This document shows, piece after piece, positions 26,030 to 34,937 of a DNA stretch of 64,000 bases. The position numbers and the translations under genes are program-made. The notes beneath the pieces were generated by a model that saw nothing but the letters and a program-made list of their open reading frames with translations, made no database searches and was not told the origin of the DNA. Positions within the stretch are counted from its first letter, which is position 1. Each line of letters begins with the position of its first letter. The stretch comes from Neorhizobium alkalisoli (GTDB lineage: Bacteria; Pseudomonadota; Alphaproteobacteria; Rhizobiales; Rhizobiaceae), in the NCBI RefSeq assembly GCF_002968635.1, contig NZ_PVBN01000010.1, positions 1 through 64,000 on the forward strand, written 5' to 3'.

Positions 26030-27211
26030 TCACCGTTCCACAAGCGCGATCCGCGCGTTGTACCAATTCATGAAGACGGAAGTCAGCAACGAGATGGTTA
26101 GATATGTTGCCATCCACATCGCAACGACCTCGATTGCCTGACCAGTCTGGTTCAAAATCGTCCCACCGACGGAAACCAGTTCCGGGTACCCAATGCTTAC
26201 CCCCAGGGAGGAATTCTTGAGTATGTTCAGATATTGGCTGGTCAAGAGAGGAATAATGATGCGGAGTGCCTGCGGGACTATGATGAAGCGCAGCAAATGG
26301 CGCTTTCCGATTCCCAGTGAGCGACCCGCCTCGGTCTGCCCTTTAGGCACAGCTTGAATCCCGGCGCGGACAATCTCGCCGATGAAGGCTGACCCGTAAA
26401 TGGTCAAAGCAACAACAAAAGCGGCGAATTCTGGAATGATTGTTAAACCGCCTGTGAGGTTAAACCGCTCCTTCTGGGGTATGGAGAAAGCTATGGGAGA
26501 TCCATAGAACTTAGCCAGAAGGAGAAATGTTCCGAATATGACGATAGCAAGAGCCAATGAAGACAACTTAGTGCGCTTCGCCCCCAAGGCTTCAATCCTT
26601 GACCAACGCCTTAGAGCAAAACCAAGCAGCAATCCGCCCACCATTGCTGCGGCCCAAAGCCAGGATCCCTCCTGAAACTCGGGGCGAGGAAAAGCAATTC
26701 CTCGTTGGCTGATAAAGACGAAGTCGAGGAATGAGATCGCGGAACGAGGTGCAGGCATAGTCGCCAGAACAGCCAAGTACCAAAACAGGATCTGGAACAG
26801 CAGCGGAAGATTGCGGACGATTTCGACATACCATTTCGCCAAGCGCGAAAGCGTCCAGTTTGGACTAAGGCGAAGGATGCCCACGCAAAACCCGAGGATC
26901 GTCGCGAAAAAAATTGCAAAGAGTGAGACCGTGAGCGTATTGAGCAGGCCGACAAAGTAGGCGCGCGCATATGTCATAGCCTCGTTCCATGGTATCAGTG
27001 TTTGTGCGATACCAAAGCCGGCAGTCTGCCCTAAGAACCCAAAGCCGCTTGCAATCCGCTGCTCAGCCAAGTTCGACGTTGCATTTTTCAGGCCGCTATA
27101 GGCACAGAAAAGCACGATGCCAACTAGCAGACCTTGAGCAACCAAAGCTCTGAATTTCGGATCATTGACAACGGCGGTTCGCCGCCCAGCGGATTGGTTT
27201 TGCTTAAACAT
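26030..27211 (-). CDS. aapQ: General L-amino acid ABC transporter permease, AapQ-like
   Basis: The 393-residue membrane protein has the Aap/Bzt arrangement: a first span (FRALVAQGLLVGIVLFCAYSGL), GFGFLGQTAGFGIAQTLIPW, then the permease core YVEIVRNLPLLFQILFWY and EIVRAGIQAVPKGQTEAGRSLGIGKRH (coupling loop with the EAA-like Gly). It pairs with AapM. Length is normal for the family. Confidence 0.9.
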   Translation of the reverse strand: MFKQNQSAGRRTAVVNDPKFRALVAQGLLVGIVLFCAYSGLKNATSNLAEQRIASGFGFLGQTAGFGIAQTLIPWNEAMTYARAYFVGLLNTLTVSLFAIFFATILGFCVGILRLSPNWTLSRLAKWYVEIVRNLPLLFQILFWYLAVLATMPAPRSAISFLDFVFISQRGIAFPRPEFQEGSWLWAAAMVGGLLLGFALRRWSRIEALGAKRTKLSSLALAIVIFGTFLLLAKFYGSPIAFSIPQKERFNLTGGLTIIPEFAAFVVALTIYGSAFIGEIVRAGIQAVPKGQTEAGRSLGIGKRHLLRFIIVPQALRIIIPLLTSQYLNILKNSSLGVSIGYPELVSVGGTILNQTGQAIEVVAMWMATYLTISLLTSVFMNWYNARIALVER

Positions 27212-27300
27212 CTTGACCTACGGCCTGCAGGAGAAATGATTGGCACAGTCAGGCATCGAGCCGGCGAGGACGCTTTCAGCAGCCCTCGCTTTCAACAGCA

Positions 27301-28332
27301 CTAGCGGATCGGTGGGGCGTACTGCAGGCCGCCATTCGACCAGAGCGAATTCACACCCCTCTTGATGCCGAGCGGCGACTGAGATCCCACGTTTGCTTCG
27401 AAGATCTCGCCGTAGTTTCCAACGTGACGAACGATCCGATCAGCCCAGTCCTTGGACAAGCCGAGGGATTCACCAAGGTTGCCCTCAAGTCCCAAAAGGC
27501 GCCGTATTTCGGGATTTTCGGATTTCCTCATTTCAACAACATTAGCCCGATTTACACCGAGTTCCTCTGCGTTGATCATTGCGAAATGCGTCCACTTCAC
27601 TATGTTGCCCCACTCAGCATCGCCTTGGCGGACAGCAGGCCCTAGTGGTTCTTTGGAAATCAATTCTGGCAGAACGACATATTCGTCCGGCTGCTTCAGC
27701 TTGCTTTTCTGAGCGTAAACGGCAGACGTGTCTGCACTGTAAACGTCGCAACGATTCGCCTCGAACGCTTTGATCGTCTCGTCAGCGGTGACGAAAACAA
27801 TGGCCTCATATTTGAGCTTATGGGTACGAAAGTAGTCGGCGAGATTCATTTCGTGTGTCGTACCGGAAGTAAGGCAAACCGTTGCACCTGAAAGGTCTTT
27901 GAGAGAGCTCACGCCTAGGGATTTGTTGGCCATGAAGCCCTGGCCGTCGTAGAAATTGACGACAGAGAAGCTCATGCCGAGCGCGGATTCCCGAGACATC
28001 GTCCAAGTCGTATTGCGTGACAGCAGGTCGACGGCGCCCGACTGGAGCGCGGTGAAGCGATCCTTTGCGGAAAGTGCAACGAACTGGACCTTATTAGGGT
28101 CATCGAAAATCGCCGATGCAATCGCGCGACATAGATCAACGTCCAAGCCGGTCCATTTTCCCGAACTGTCGGGCATAGAGAACCCACCGATACCCTGGGA
28201 AACCCCGCAAGCGAGTTCTCCCCTATCTTTTATCTTTTGCAAAGTTGGCCCGGCGATCGCGGCACTGCTCGTCATCACAGTGACGGCAGCGAAGACGCAC
28301 CCCATGAGATTTTTGATACGCTGGCTGAACAT
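27301..28332 (-). CDS. aapJ: General L-amino acid ABC transporter substrate-binding protein
   Basis: The 343-residue protein has a signal peptide (MFSQRIKNLMGCVFAAVTVM, cleavage near AIAGPTLQKI). The Aap/Bzt binding-protein body follows: IKDRGELACGVSQGIGGFSMPDSSGKWTGLDVDLCRAIA, AVDLLSRNTTWTMSRE and NYGEIFEANVGSQSPLGIKRGVNSLW. GGGAGGG precedes the ATG. It captures L-amino acids in the periplasm for AapQMP. Its promoter is probably well upstream, near 28580. Confidence 0.92.
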   Translation of the reverse strand: MFSQRIKNLMGCVFAAVTVMTSSAAIAGPTLQKIKDRGELACGVSQGIGGFSMPDSSGKWTGLDVDLCRAIASAIFDDPNKVQFVALSAKDRFTALQSGAVDLLSRNTTWTMSRESALGMSFSVVNFYDGQGFMANKSLGVSSLKDLSGATVCLTSGTTHEMNLADYFRTHKLKYEAIVFVTADETIKAFEANRCDVYSADTSAVYAQKSKLKQPDEYVVLPELISKEPLGPAVRQGDAEWGNIVKWTHFAMINAEELGVNRANVVEMRKSENPEIRRLLGLEGNLGESLGLSKDWADRIVRHVGNYGEIFEANVGSQSPLGIKRGVNSLWSNGGLQYAPPIR

Positions 28333-28882
28333 GAAACCCTCCCGTGTTTTGTTTGCCTAGATCCAAGTTTTCAGCGCGGGCAGTGCCGCGGAACGCGACC
28401 AGCCATTGTCGGAGACGATCATCCCCGACCTACACTGATGGTAGCTACTGCTGCTCCTCCACTGTGGATGTTTGGACGTAATCACGACGGACCTTCGGAA
28501 CATCGTTCACCTTTGCCACCCACGTAGCCAATCCCTTCCGAGGGATTGGTGGCAATACTCAACGCAATGACACAGAATGTCAATCAGGAAACTTTGGGGA
28601 CACAACTCTTCTTTGTTTCAGAGAAGGACGGTACGCCTCGTGTCCCGATTTTGGGCCCTCCGAAGAGGACGGCTAGCTATCGGAACAGACAAGCCATTGC
28701 TTGTCAGGATGGCACGTAGCCGGGGCCAAAGGCTTGCGATTAATTTGGGAGCCTCTGTCGGGGTGGCTGAACCGGTAAGCGTCTAAGCCATGTTAAAGAG
28801 TAGGATGGCTTTATATGGCGGCGTGACACCCGGTTCACCCACCAGGTTCAAGCGTCAGCAGCATGCTAGAAAAGCGAATAGG
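28333..28882. other. Leader and upstream region of the aap operon
   Basis: This 550-base gap lies between aapJ and the XRE regulator gene. The one clear signal is the palindrome at 28568-28582, described separately. Of the rest, an inverted repeat CCCTTCC.GAGGGATTGG lies around 28533-28550. No recognisable gene or relic was found. Confidence 0.6.
28562..28584 (-). promoter_or_regulatory. Operator-like palindrome with -35 box before the aap operon
   Basis: On the minus strand the site reads ATTGACATTCTGTGTCAT, that is TGACA-N5-TGTCA with a TTGACA -35 box inside it. The -10 box is not clear (GAGTAT lies 17 bases on). The same 18-base pattern, differing only at the two central bases, stands in the promoter before the MOSC gene (29645-29662). 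aapJ starts about 235 bases downstream. Confidence 0.55.
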
Positions 28883-29497
28883 TCATTCGCTCGAGTTGAT
28901 AATTACCAACGCCTCGCAAGGGCCGTCTTCCAATGCAACCAGTCGATGAGACTTTTCAGGATCTAATGTAACGCAATCACCAACATTCAATGTTTCGATT
29001 CGCTTGTCGATCTGCAACTCTATGGTACCGCGCAAAACGAATAGTATTTCCTCGCCTGAGTGATGGCTTAAAGTTCGGCTTCGGCGAGACCTCGGGACCG
29101 GACGCACGATAAAGGCACGCATCTTCGAATTCGGCGCGAGGCCGCCAACCAGAGAGAGATACTGACCTAGATCACCTGCTGCGCCGTTTTCAGCACGAGT
29201 AACTGAATAGAGTTCGGTTGATGGCTGGGTTGCGAACAGCGTCTCGACTGATACATTCATGGCATGCGCAAGCTTGAGAGCCGTCTCGATAGACGGTTTG
29301 GCCAAGCCACGCTCGACTTTCGAGATGTAGCTCTTGGTAAGGCCGCTCTTTTCGGCAAGCATTTCGAGTGTCATTTGATGCTGGGAACGGATTTTCTTCA
29401 ACAGAATCGGCATCGTGGTAGCCTTTTCCCTGGAAGCCCGACCATCTCCACTGGCCTCCACCACGTTGCCTTCATCCTCGCTGCGCACCATCGTCAT
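28883..29497 (-). CDS. XRE-family regulator with C-terminal cupin domain
   Basis: The 204-residue protein has a Cro/C1-type helix-turn-helix at about residues 28-80 (MTLEMLAEKSGLTKSYISKVERGLAKPSIETALKLAHAM). A cupin domain follows (SHHSGEEILFVLRGTIELQI, then LNVGDCVTLDPEKSHRLV) that would sense a small ligand. Start ATG 29497 is chosen; ATG 29413, after AAGG, would give a shorter form that keeps the DNA-binding helix. It stands between the leftward aap operon and the rightward MOSC-to-ridA block, whose promoters share one palindrome, so it is the natural candidate regulator of both. Confidence 0.88.
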   Translation of the reverse strand: MTMVRSEDEGNVVEASGDGRASREKATTMPILLKKIRSQHQMTLEMLAEKSGLTKSYISKVERGLAKPSIETALKLAHAMNVSVETLFATQPSTELYSVTRAENGAAGDLGQYLSLVGGLAPNSKMRAFIVRPVPRSRRSRTLSHHSGEEILFVLRGTIELQIDKRIETLNVGDCVTLDPEKSHRLVALEDGPCEALVIINSSE

Positions 29498-29644
29498 CCC
29501 CAAGTTTGGCTAAGATTTACGGTCCTTGTCGCGCAAACGCAACTGCTGCGTCTTATTCAGAAAGCCAAAAGCCGGATTCTCGACGAGCAGTTCAGGCTGT
29601 CCGAGCATGCTACTCAATGACACGACGTTTCCTATAGGACACTT

Positions 29645-29673
29645 ATTGACATAATGTGTCATGGCTATAGAAT
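29645..29673 (+). promoter_or_regulatory. Promoter with operator-like palindrome before the MOSC gene
   Basis: TTGACA (29646-29651) and TAGAAT (29668-29673) are 16 bases apart. TGACA-N5-TGTCA (29647-29661) covers the -35 box and part of the spacer. The sequence ATTGACATAATGTGTCAT matches the aap upstream site in 16 of 18 positions. It would drive the MOSC-reductase genes and possibly the metabolic genes beyond. Confidence 0.65.
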
Positions 29674-29827
29674 GATCCCATAACCCATTTCGCAAGCCGC
29701 CTCAGCGCACCCCATGGAACGCGAGCCTGCTTGATCCTTTCGCAGAAACGAAAGGCGGGTGCCGTGATCGATCCGGAGGGGATGGATCTGCAGAGCATAC
29801 ACTTGAAGAGGTCTGGAGCTACACGCA

Positions 29828-30340
29828 ATGGAACTGTCGGAAGAAACGGTTGAAGGCAACGCCACCATCAGTTGGCAAGGCACTGTATGTTACTTACACA
29901 AAACCCCTCGCGCGTTTCTTCCGATGCGCGGGTTTGAGAGCCTCACTTTAATCGCAGGTCGCGGTATCGAGGGCGATCGCTATTTGATCGGGCACGAAGC
30001 CGGCTTTTATTCGCATAAACCGGAGGAGGGCCGGCAGGTAACTCTCTTCGAAATGGAAGCGCTGGAAGCGATCAAGCGCGACTATTCAGTCGAGATGCTT
30101 CCTGAGGAGCATCGGCGCAACATCACCGTCCGCGGGGTGCCGCTTAACCATCTGGTGTCAAACCGGTTTCGTGTGGGAGAATGTGTTCTCGAGGCCACGC
30201 GATTGTCGACTCCATGCCGCCACATCGAGGAGATTCTCGGCAAGGCTGTATTCGACCCGATGGTGCACAGATCCGGACTGAATTGCAGGATCATCGAGGG
30301 TGGAGAAGTGCGCGTCGGTGATGTCGTGAGGCCATACTGA
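29828..30340 (+). CDS. MOSC-domain protein
   Basis: The 170-residue protein is a single MOSC domain: LTLIAGRGIEGDRYLIG at about residues 40-56, QVTLFEMEALEAI, ITVRGVPLNHLVSNRFRVG and STPCRHIEEIL with the conserved Cys. MOSC domains handle molybdenum-cofactor-bound sulfur or act in reduction of N-hydroxylated compounds. Its stop codon overlaps the start of the following reductase by one base (TGATG), so the two are translated together and likely work as a pair. Confidence 0.85.
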   Translation: MELSEETVEGNATISWQGTVCYLHKTPRAFLPMRGFESLTLIAGRGIEGDRYLIGHEAGFYSHKPEEGRQVTLFEMEALEAIKRDYSVEMLPEEHRRNITVRGVPLNHLVSNRFRVGECVLEATRLSTPCRHIEEILGKAVFDPMVHRSGLNCRIIEGGEVRVGDVVRPY

Positions 30341-31290
30341 TGGTCAAGCCGATACGAACAGTCGCGACCATCATCAAAGAGATCAGCGAACCTTTGCCGG
30401 GTGTGAAAGTGCTTGTCCTTGAGGATGAGGATCGCTGGGAGTTGCCGCCATTCAAGCCAGGCGCCCATATTGACCTGCACCTCGATAAGAAGCTCATCAG
30501 AACCTACTCCTTGTGCAACGCGCCCTTTGAGAACAACCGCTATGTTCTTGGCATTAAACGCGAAGACAATGGGCGGGGAGGCTCCCGCTTCATCCATGAG
30601 TGCCTCAAACCGGGTACGCGCGTTGACGTTTCCCTTCCCCGCGGTGGGATGGATTTCGATCTTGAGAACATGAACATCTTCGTAGCGGGGGGCATCGGTA
30701 TAACACCGTTCATATCCGTTATACGAGAGATGGAAAATAGGGGCTTGACGAACTACGTGCTGCATTGGTCAAGCAATGGTCCTGCCAGTATTCAGCACAT
30801 GATCGAACCGGCGATCCGCTCCGGCCATGTACATATCTCCGACACGCGGTACGACCCATTTCCTGATTATAAGGCAATTACGGCCGGCTATGGTTCGGGC
30901 GCAAAAGTCTTCTGTTGCGGTCCCGAACCCATGCTAAAGGCCTTTGAGGCTGCTGTGGGTTCATGGCCAGCTGATCGCGTCCACGTCGAGCGGTTTGCGG
31001 TAGCAAGGCCCGCAGTCGACCCAGAGGCCAAGCCCTTCACGGTCGTTTTATCACAAAGCGGCAGGCAAGCCGTCGTGGAGCCGAATGACAGTATCGTGGA
31101 GATCCTGGAGGAACTCGACGCGAATATTTCGTTTTCTTGCGAAGGCGGCATTTGTGGAGCCTGTCGAACTCCATGGATCGAAGGACCTCCGGTGCACCGA
31201 GATCGCGTTCTTAGTCCCGCTGAGCGGGAGCGTGATGTAATCGTCTGTGTTGCGGGGTGTGCGGGGCAGCGCCTGGTCCTTGACGCATAG
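30340..31290 (+). CDS. Phthalate-dioxygenase-reductase-type flavin/[2Fe-2S] oxidoreductase
   Basis: A 316-residue VanB-like protein with three parts. The flavin-binding barrel has LIRTYSLCNAPFENNRY (about residues 48-64). The NAD domain has FVAGGIGITPFISVIREM and VFCCGPEPMLKAFE. The C-terminal plant-type [2Fe-2S] domain carries Cys in FSCEGGICGACRTPW and VCVAGCAGQ. It moves electrons from NAD(P)H to a partner oxygenase or reductase. No Rieske oxygenase is next to it; the only coupled partner is the MOSC protein. It could also serve the P450 ferredoxin system, whose own reductase is broken, but that is speculation. Confidence 0.88.
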   Translation: MVKPIRTVATIIKEISEPLPGVKVLVLEDEDRWELPPFKPGAHIDLHLDKKLIRTYSLCNAPFENNRYVLGIKREDNGRGGSRFIHECLKPGTRVDVSLPRGGMDFDLENMNIFVAGGIGITPFISVIREMENRGLTNYVLHWSSNGPASIQHMIEPAIRSGHVHISDTRYDPFPDYKAITAGYGSGAKVFCCGPEPMLKAFEAAVGSWPADRVHVERFAVARPAVDPEAKPFTVVLSQSGRQAVVEPNDSIVEILEELDANISFSCEGGICGACRTPWIEGPPVHRDRVLSPAERERDVIVCVAGCAGQRLVLDA

Positions 31291-31440
31291 CGATTCGTCG
31301 GCCCGAGGGTGGCTGCCTGGCGCCAACCCTGCACCACAAGTCGGAAGAAGATCTGGTCTCTAATGAGAGGCCGTTCGATCAAGCATTCCCTGGGGAACCC
31401 TTTCCTATCATCAGAATGTCGGAGAGGCGTGGAGGACTAA

Positions 31441-32973
31441 ATGCGAGCAATCTTGGAACAACTCGAGAAACGCCGGGCGGAGGCAAGGCTCGGCGGCGGG
31501 AGCAAGCGTATCGAGGCGCAGCATGCTAAGGGCAAGCTGACGGCCCGCGAGCGCGTCGAGGTCCTGCTCGACGAGGGCTCCTTCGAGGAGTTCGACATGT
31601 ATGTCACTCACCGGGCGGTGGATTTCGGCATGGCCGAGCAGAAGGTCGCGGGCGATGGCGTCGTCACCGGCTGGGGCACGATCAACGGTCGACAGGTCTA
31701 TGTCTTCTCCCAGGACTTTACGGTTCTCGGCGGCTCGCTCTCGGAAACGCATGCGCAAAAAATCTGCAAGATCATGGACATGGCCGTGCGCGTCGGCGCC
31801 CCGGTGATCGGGCTGAACGATTCCGGCGGCGCCCGCATCCAGGAAGGCGTCGCCTCGCTCGCCGGTTACGCGGAAGTTTTTCGCCGCAACGCCGAAGCCT
31901 CCGGCGTCGTCCCGCAGATTTCCGTCATCATGGGGCCCTGCGCGGGCGGCGCGGTCTATTCGCCCGCTATGACCGACTTCATCTTCATGGTGCGCGACAG
32001 TTCCTACATGTTCGTCACCGGCCCGGACGTGGTGAAGACCGTCACCAACGAGATCGTCACGGCCGAGGAACTCGGCGGCGCTGGCACCCACACGAAAAAA
32101 TCCTCGGTCGCCGACGCCGCCTTCGAGAATGACATCGAGGCGCTGGAGGCCGTCCGCCAGCTCTTCGATTTCCTGCCCCTGAACAACCGCGAAAAGCCGC
32201 CGGTCCGTCCCTTCCACGACGATCCGGCCCGCGTCGAGAACCGCCTCGACAGCCTGATCCCGGACAGCGCCGCCAAACCCTACGACATGAAGGAACTGAT
32301 CCTTGCGATCGCCGACGAGGGCGATTTCTTCGAGATCCAGGAAGCCTATGCGAGGAACATCATCACCGGCTTCATCCGGCTGGAAGGCCAGACCGTCGGC
32401 GTCGTCGCCAACCAGCCGATGGTGCTGGCCGGCTGCCTCGACATCGACAGTTCCCGCAAGGCCGCCCGTTTCGTGCGTTTCTGCGACGCCTTCTCGATCC
32501 CGATCCTGACGCTGGTCGACGTGCCGGGCTTCCTTCCGGGCGTGGCGCAGGAATATGGCGGCGTCATCAAGCATGGCGCGAAACTACTCTTTGCCTATTC
32601 CGAAGCGACCGTGCCGATGGTCACGCTGATCACCCGAAAAGCCTATGGCGGCGCCTATGACGTGATGGCCTCGAAACATATCGGTGCCGACGTCAACTAC
32701 GCCTGGCCGACCGCCGAAATCGCCGTCATGGGTGCCAAGGGAGCGACCGAAATCCTTTACCGCTCGGAACTCGGCGACCCGGAAAAAATCACCGCGCGCA
32801 CGGCAAAATACGAGGTCAACTTCGCCAACCCGTTCAAGGCCGCCGAACGCGGCTTCATCGACGAAGTGATTATGCCCCACTCGTCACGTCGCCGCATCGC
32901 CCGCGCCTTCGCTTCGCTGCGCAACAAGCAGGTGATGACGCATTGGAAGAAACACGACACGATCCCGTTGTGA
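31441..32973 (+). CDS. pccB: Propionyl-CoA carboxylase beta subunit (carboxyltransferase)
   Basis: The 510-residue protein has the normal length and both crotonase-like halves. Signatures: [20 protein letters not shown] at the N-terminus, [20 protein letters not shown] near residue 125 (oxyanion loop), [18 protein letters not shown], and [26 protein letters not shown] near 365. It carboxylates propionyl-CoA to methylmalonyl-CoA with the alpha subunit. GGAGG precedes the ATG. Codon use is much richer in G and C than upstream, as for a long-resident core gene. Confidence 0.95.
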   Translation: MRAILEQLEKRRAEARLGGGSKRIEAQHAKGKLTARERVEVLLDEGSFEEFDMYVTHRAVDFGMAEQKVAGDGVVTGWGTINGRQVYVFSQDFTVLGGSLSETHAQKICKIMDMAVRVGAPVIGLNDSGGARIQEGVASLAGYAEVFRRNAEASGVVPQISVIMGPCAGGAVYSPAMTDFIFMVRDSSYMFVTGPDVVKTVTNEIVTAEELGGAGTHTKKSSVADAAFENDIEALEAVRQLFDFLPLNNREKPPVRPFHDDPARVENRLDSLIPDSAAKPYDMKELILAIADEGDFFEIQEAYARNIITGFIRLEGQTVGVVANQPMVLAGCLDIDSSRKAARFVRFCDAFSIPILTLVDVPGFLPGVAQEYGGVIKHGAKLLFAYSEATVPMVTLITRKAYGGAYDVMASKHIGADVNYAWPTAEIAVMGAKGATEILYRSELGDPEKITARTAKYEVNFANPFKAAERGFIDEVIMPHSSRRRIARAFASLRNKQVMTHWKKHDTIPL

Positions 32974-32984
32974 GGACCATTTTC

Positions 32985-34937
32985 ATGATCAACAAAATCC
33001 TCGTCGCCAATCGCGGCGAGATCGCCTGCCGGGTCATCAAGACGGCCCGCAAGATGGGCATAAAGACGGTGGCGGTCTATTCGGACGCGGATGCCGAGGC
33101 GCTGCATGTACGGATGGCGGACGAGGCTGTTCACATCGGCCCGGCACCGTCATCCCAGTCCTATATCGTCATCGACAAGATCCTGGAGGCGATCCGGACG
33201 ACCGGCGCGGATGCGGTGCATCCGGGTTATGGCTTCCTTTCGGAAAATGCCGCTTTCGCGCAGGCGCTGGAAAAGGCCGGCGTCGTTTTCATTGGCCCGC
33301 CGGTGAAAGCCATCCAGGCGATGGGCGACAAGATCACCTCGAAGAAGATCGCCGCTGAAGCCGGCGTCTCTACCGTTCCTGGCCATATGGGCCTGATCGA
33401 GGATGCCGAGGAAGCGGTAAAAATCTCCGCCTCGATCGGTTATCCTGTGATGATCAAGGCGTCGGCCGGCGGGGGCGGCAAGGGCATGCGGATTGCCTGG
33501 AACGATGCCGAGGCGCGCGAAGGTTTCCAGTCCTCCCGCAACGAGGCGAAGAACTCGTTCGGCGACGACCGCATCTTCATCGAAAAGTTCGTCGACCAGC
33601 CGCGCCATATCGAAATCCAGGTGCTCGGCGATCAACACGGCACCACGCTCTATCTCGGCGAGCGCGAATGCTCGATCCAGCGCCGCAACCAGAAGGTCAT
33701 CGAGGAAGCCCCGTCGCCCTTCCTCGACGCCGAAACTCGGCGGGCCATGGGCGAACAGGCGGTCGCGCTGGCAAAGGCGGTCGGTTATTTCTCGGCCGGC
33801 ACGGTGGAGTTCATCGTCGACGGCGCCAGAAATTTCTATTTCCTCGAGATGAACACCCGCCTGCAGGTGGAGCACCCGGTGACCGAGCTCGTCACCGGCA
33901 TCGATCTCGTCGAGCAGATGATCCGCGTTGCGTCAGGCGAAAAGCTGTCGTTCGGCCAGGACGACGTCAAGCTGAATGGCTGGGCGATCGAAAGCCGGCT
34001 TTATGCCGAGGATCCCTACCGCAACTTCCTGCCGTCGATCGGCCGGCTGACCCGCTACCGCCCGCCCGCGGAAGGCCGGCAGGATGACGGCACCGTGGTC
34101 CGCAATGATACCGGCGTCTTCGAGGGCGGCGAGATCTCCATGTACTACGACCCGATGATCGCAAAACTCTGCACCTGGGCGCCTGATCGTCTGACGGCGA
34201 TCGACGCGATGGGCAAGGCGCTCGACGATTTCGAGGTGGACGGCATCGGCCACAATCTGCCCTTCCTCTCGGCCGTCATGGATCACGACCGTTTTCGCTC
34301 CGGAAAGATCACCACGGCCTTCATCGCCGAGGAATTCCCGGAAGGTTTTTCGGGCGTGCATCCCGATGAGGCGGCCGCGAGGAAGCTCGCCGCCATCGGC
34401 GTCCTGGTCCATCAGGCCCTGCAGGAGCGGGCGGTACAGATTTCCGGCACGATCGGCAATCATCGCCGGGTGATCGGCAAGGACTGGGTGGTGACGCTTG
34501 CCGGCTTCGAAGAAGGAACACAGCTTTCCGTCGCCAGCGGCTGGCTGCCGGGCCAGAGCCATGCCCGCTTCCATGTCGGCGGCGAGACGATGGGGGTCAA
34601 GGTCAACCTCATCGGCTCCGCAGTGCGGTTGCGCTGGCGCGGCATGGACGTCACCGCCCGCGTCCGTTCGCCCCGCGTGGCCGAACTTGCCCGCCTGATG
34701 CCGAAAAAGCTGCCGCCGGACACCTCGAAGATGCTGCTCTGCCCCATGCCCGGCGTCATTACCTCTGTCTCGGTGAAAGCCGGGGACGCCGTCGAAGCCG
34801 GCCAGACGCTCGCGACCGTCGAGGCGATGAAGATGGAAAACGTGCTGAAGGCCGAGCGCAGGGGCATCGTCAAGCACGTCGCCGCGAGCCAGGGCCAAAG
34901 CCTGGCGGTCGACGAGTTGATCATGGAGTTCGAGTGA
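32985..34937 (+). CDS. pccA: Propionyl-CoA carboxylase alpha subunit (biotin carboxylase and carrier)
   Basis: The 650-residue protein from ATG 32985 begins [17 protein letters not shown], the universal biotin-carboxylase start. The ATP-grasp region has [35 protein letters not shown] and [14 protein letters not shown]. The biotinyl domain closes the chain with [10 protein letters not shown], the Lys being the biotin site. It forms the PCC holoenzyme with PccB, whose gene ends 12 bases before. Confidence 0.95.
   Translation: MINKILVANRGEIACRVIKTARKMGIKTVAVYSDADAEALHVRMADEAVHIGPAPSSQSYIVIDKILEAIRTTGADAVHPGYGFLSENAAFAQALEKAGVVFIGPPVKAIQAMGDKITSKKIAAEAGVSTVPGHMGLIEDAEEAVKISASIGYPVMIKASAGGGGKGMRIAWNDAEAREGFQSSRNEAKNSFGDDRIFIEKFVDQPRHIEIQVLGDQHGTTLYLGERECSIQRRNQKVIEEAPSPFLDAETRRAMGEQAVALAKAVGYFSAGTVEFIVDGARNFYFLEMNTRLQVEHPVTELVTGIDLVEQMIRVASGEKLSFGQDDVKLNGWAIESRLYAEDPYRNFLPSIGRLTRYRPPAEGRQDDGTVVRNDTGVFEGGEISMYYDPMIAKLCTWAPDRLTAIDAMGKALDDFEVDGIGHNLPFLSAVMDHDRFRSGKITTAFIAEEFPEGFSGVHPDEAAARKLAAIGVLVHQALQERAVQISGTIGNHRRVIGKDWVVTLAGFEEGTQLSVASGWLPGQSHARFHVGGETMGVKVNLIGSAVRLRWRGMDVTARVRSPRVAELARLMPKKLPPDTSKMLLCPMPGVITSVSVKAGDAVEAGQTLATVEAMKMENVLKAERRGIVKHVAASQGQSLAVDELIMEFE

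Noticed and set aside
28567-28719. A 50-codon plus-strand frame starting in the palindrome before the aap operon
   Set aside because: Its ATG lies inside the predicted operator, no ribosome site precedes it, and its sequence matches nothing I recognise.
29510-29695. Minus-strand 61-codon frame upstream of the XRE-cupin gene
   Set aside because: It spans the predicted MOSC promoter and operator and shows no family features.
31411-32574. Minus-strand frame opposite pccB
   Set aside because: Antisense shadow of an intact carboxyltransferase gene.
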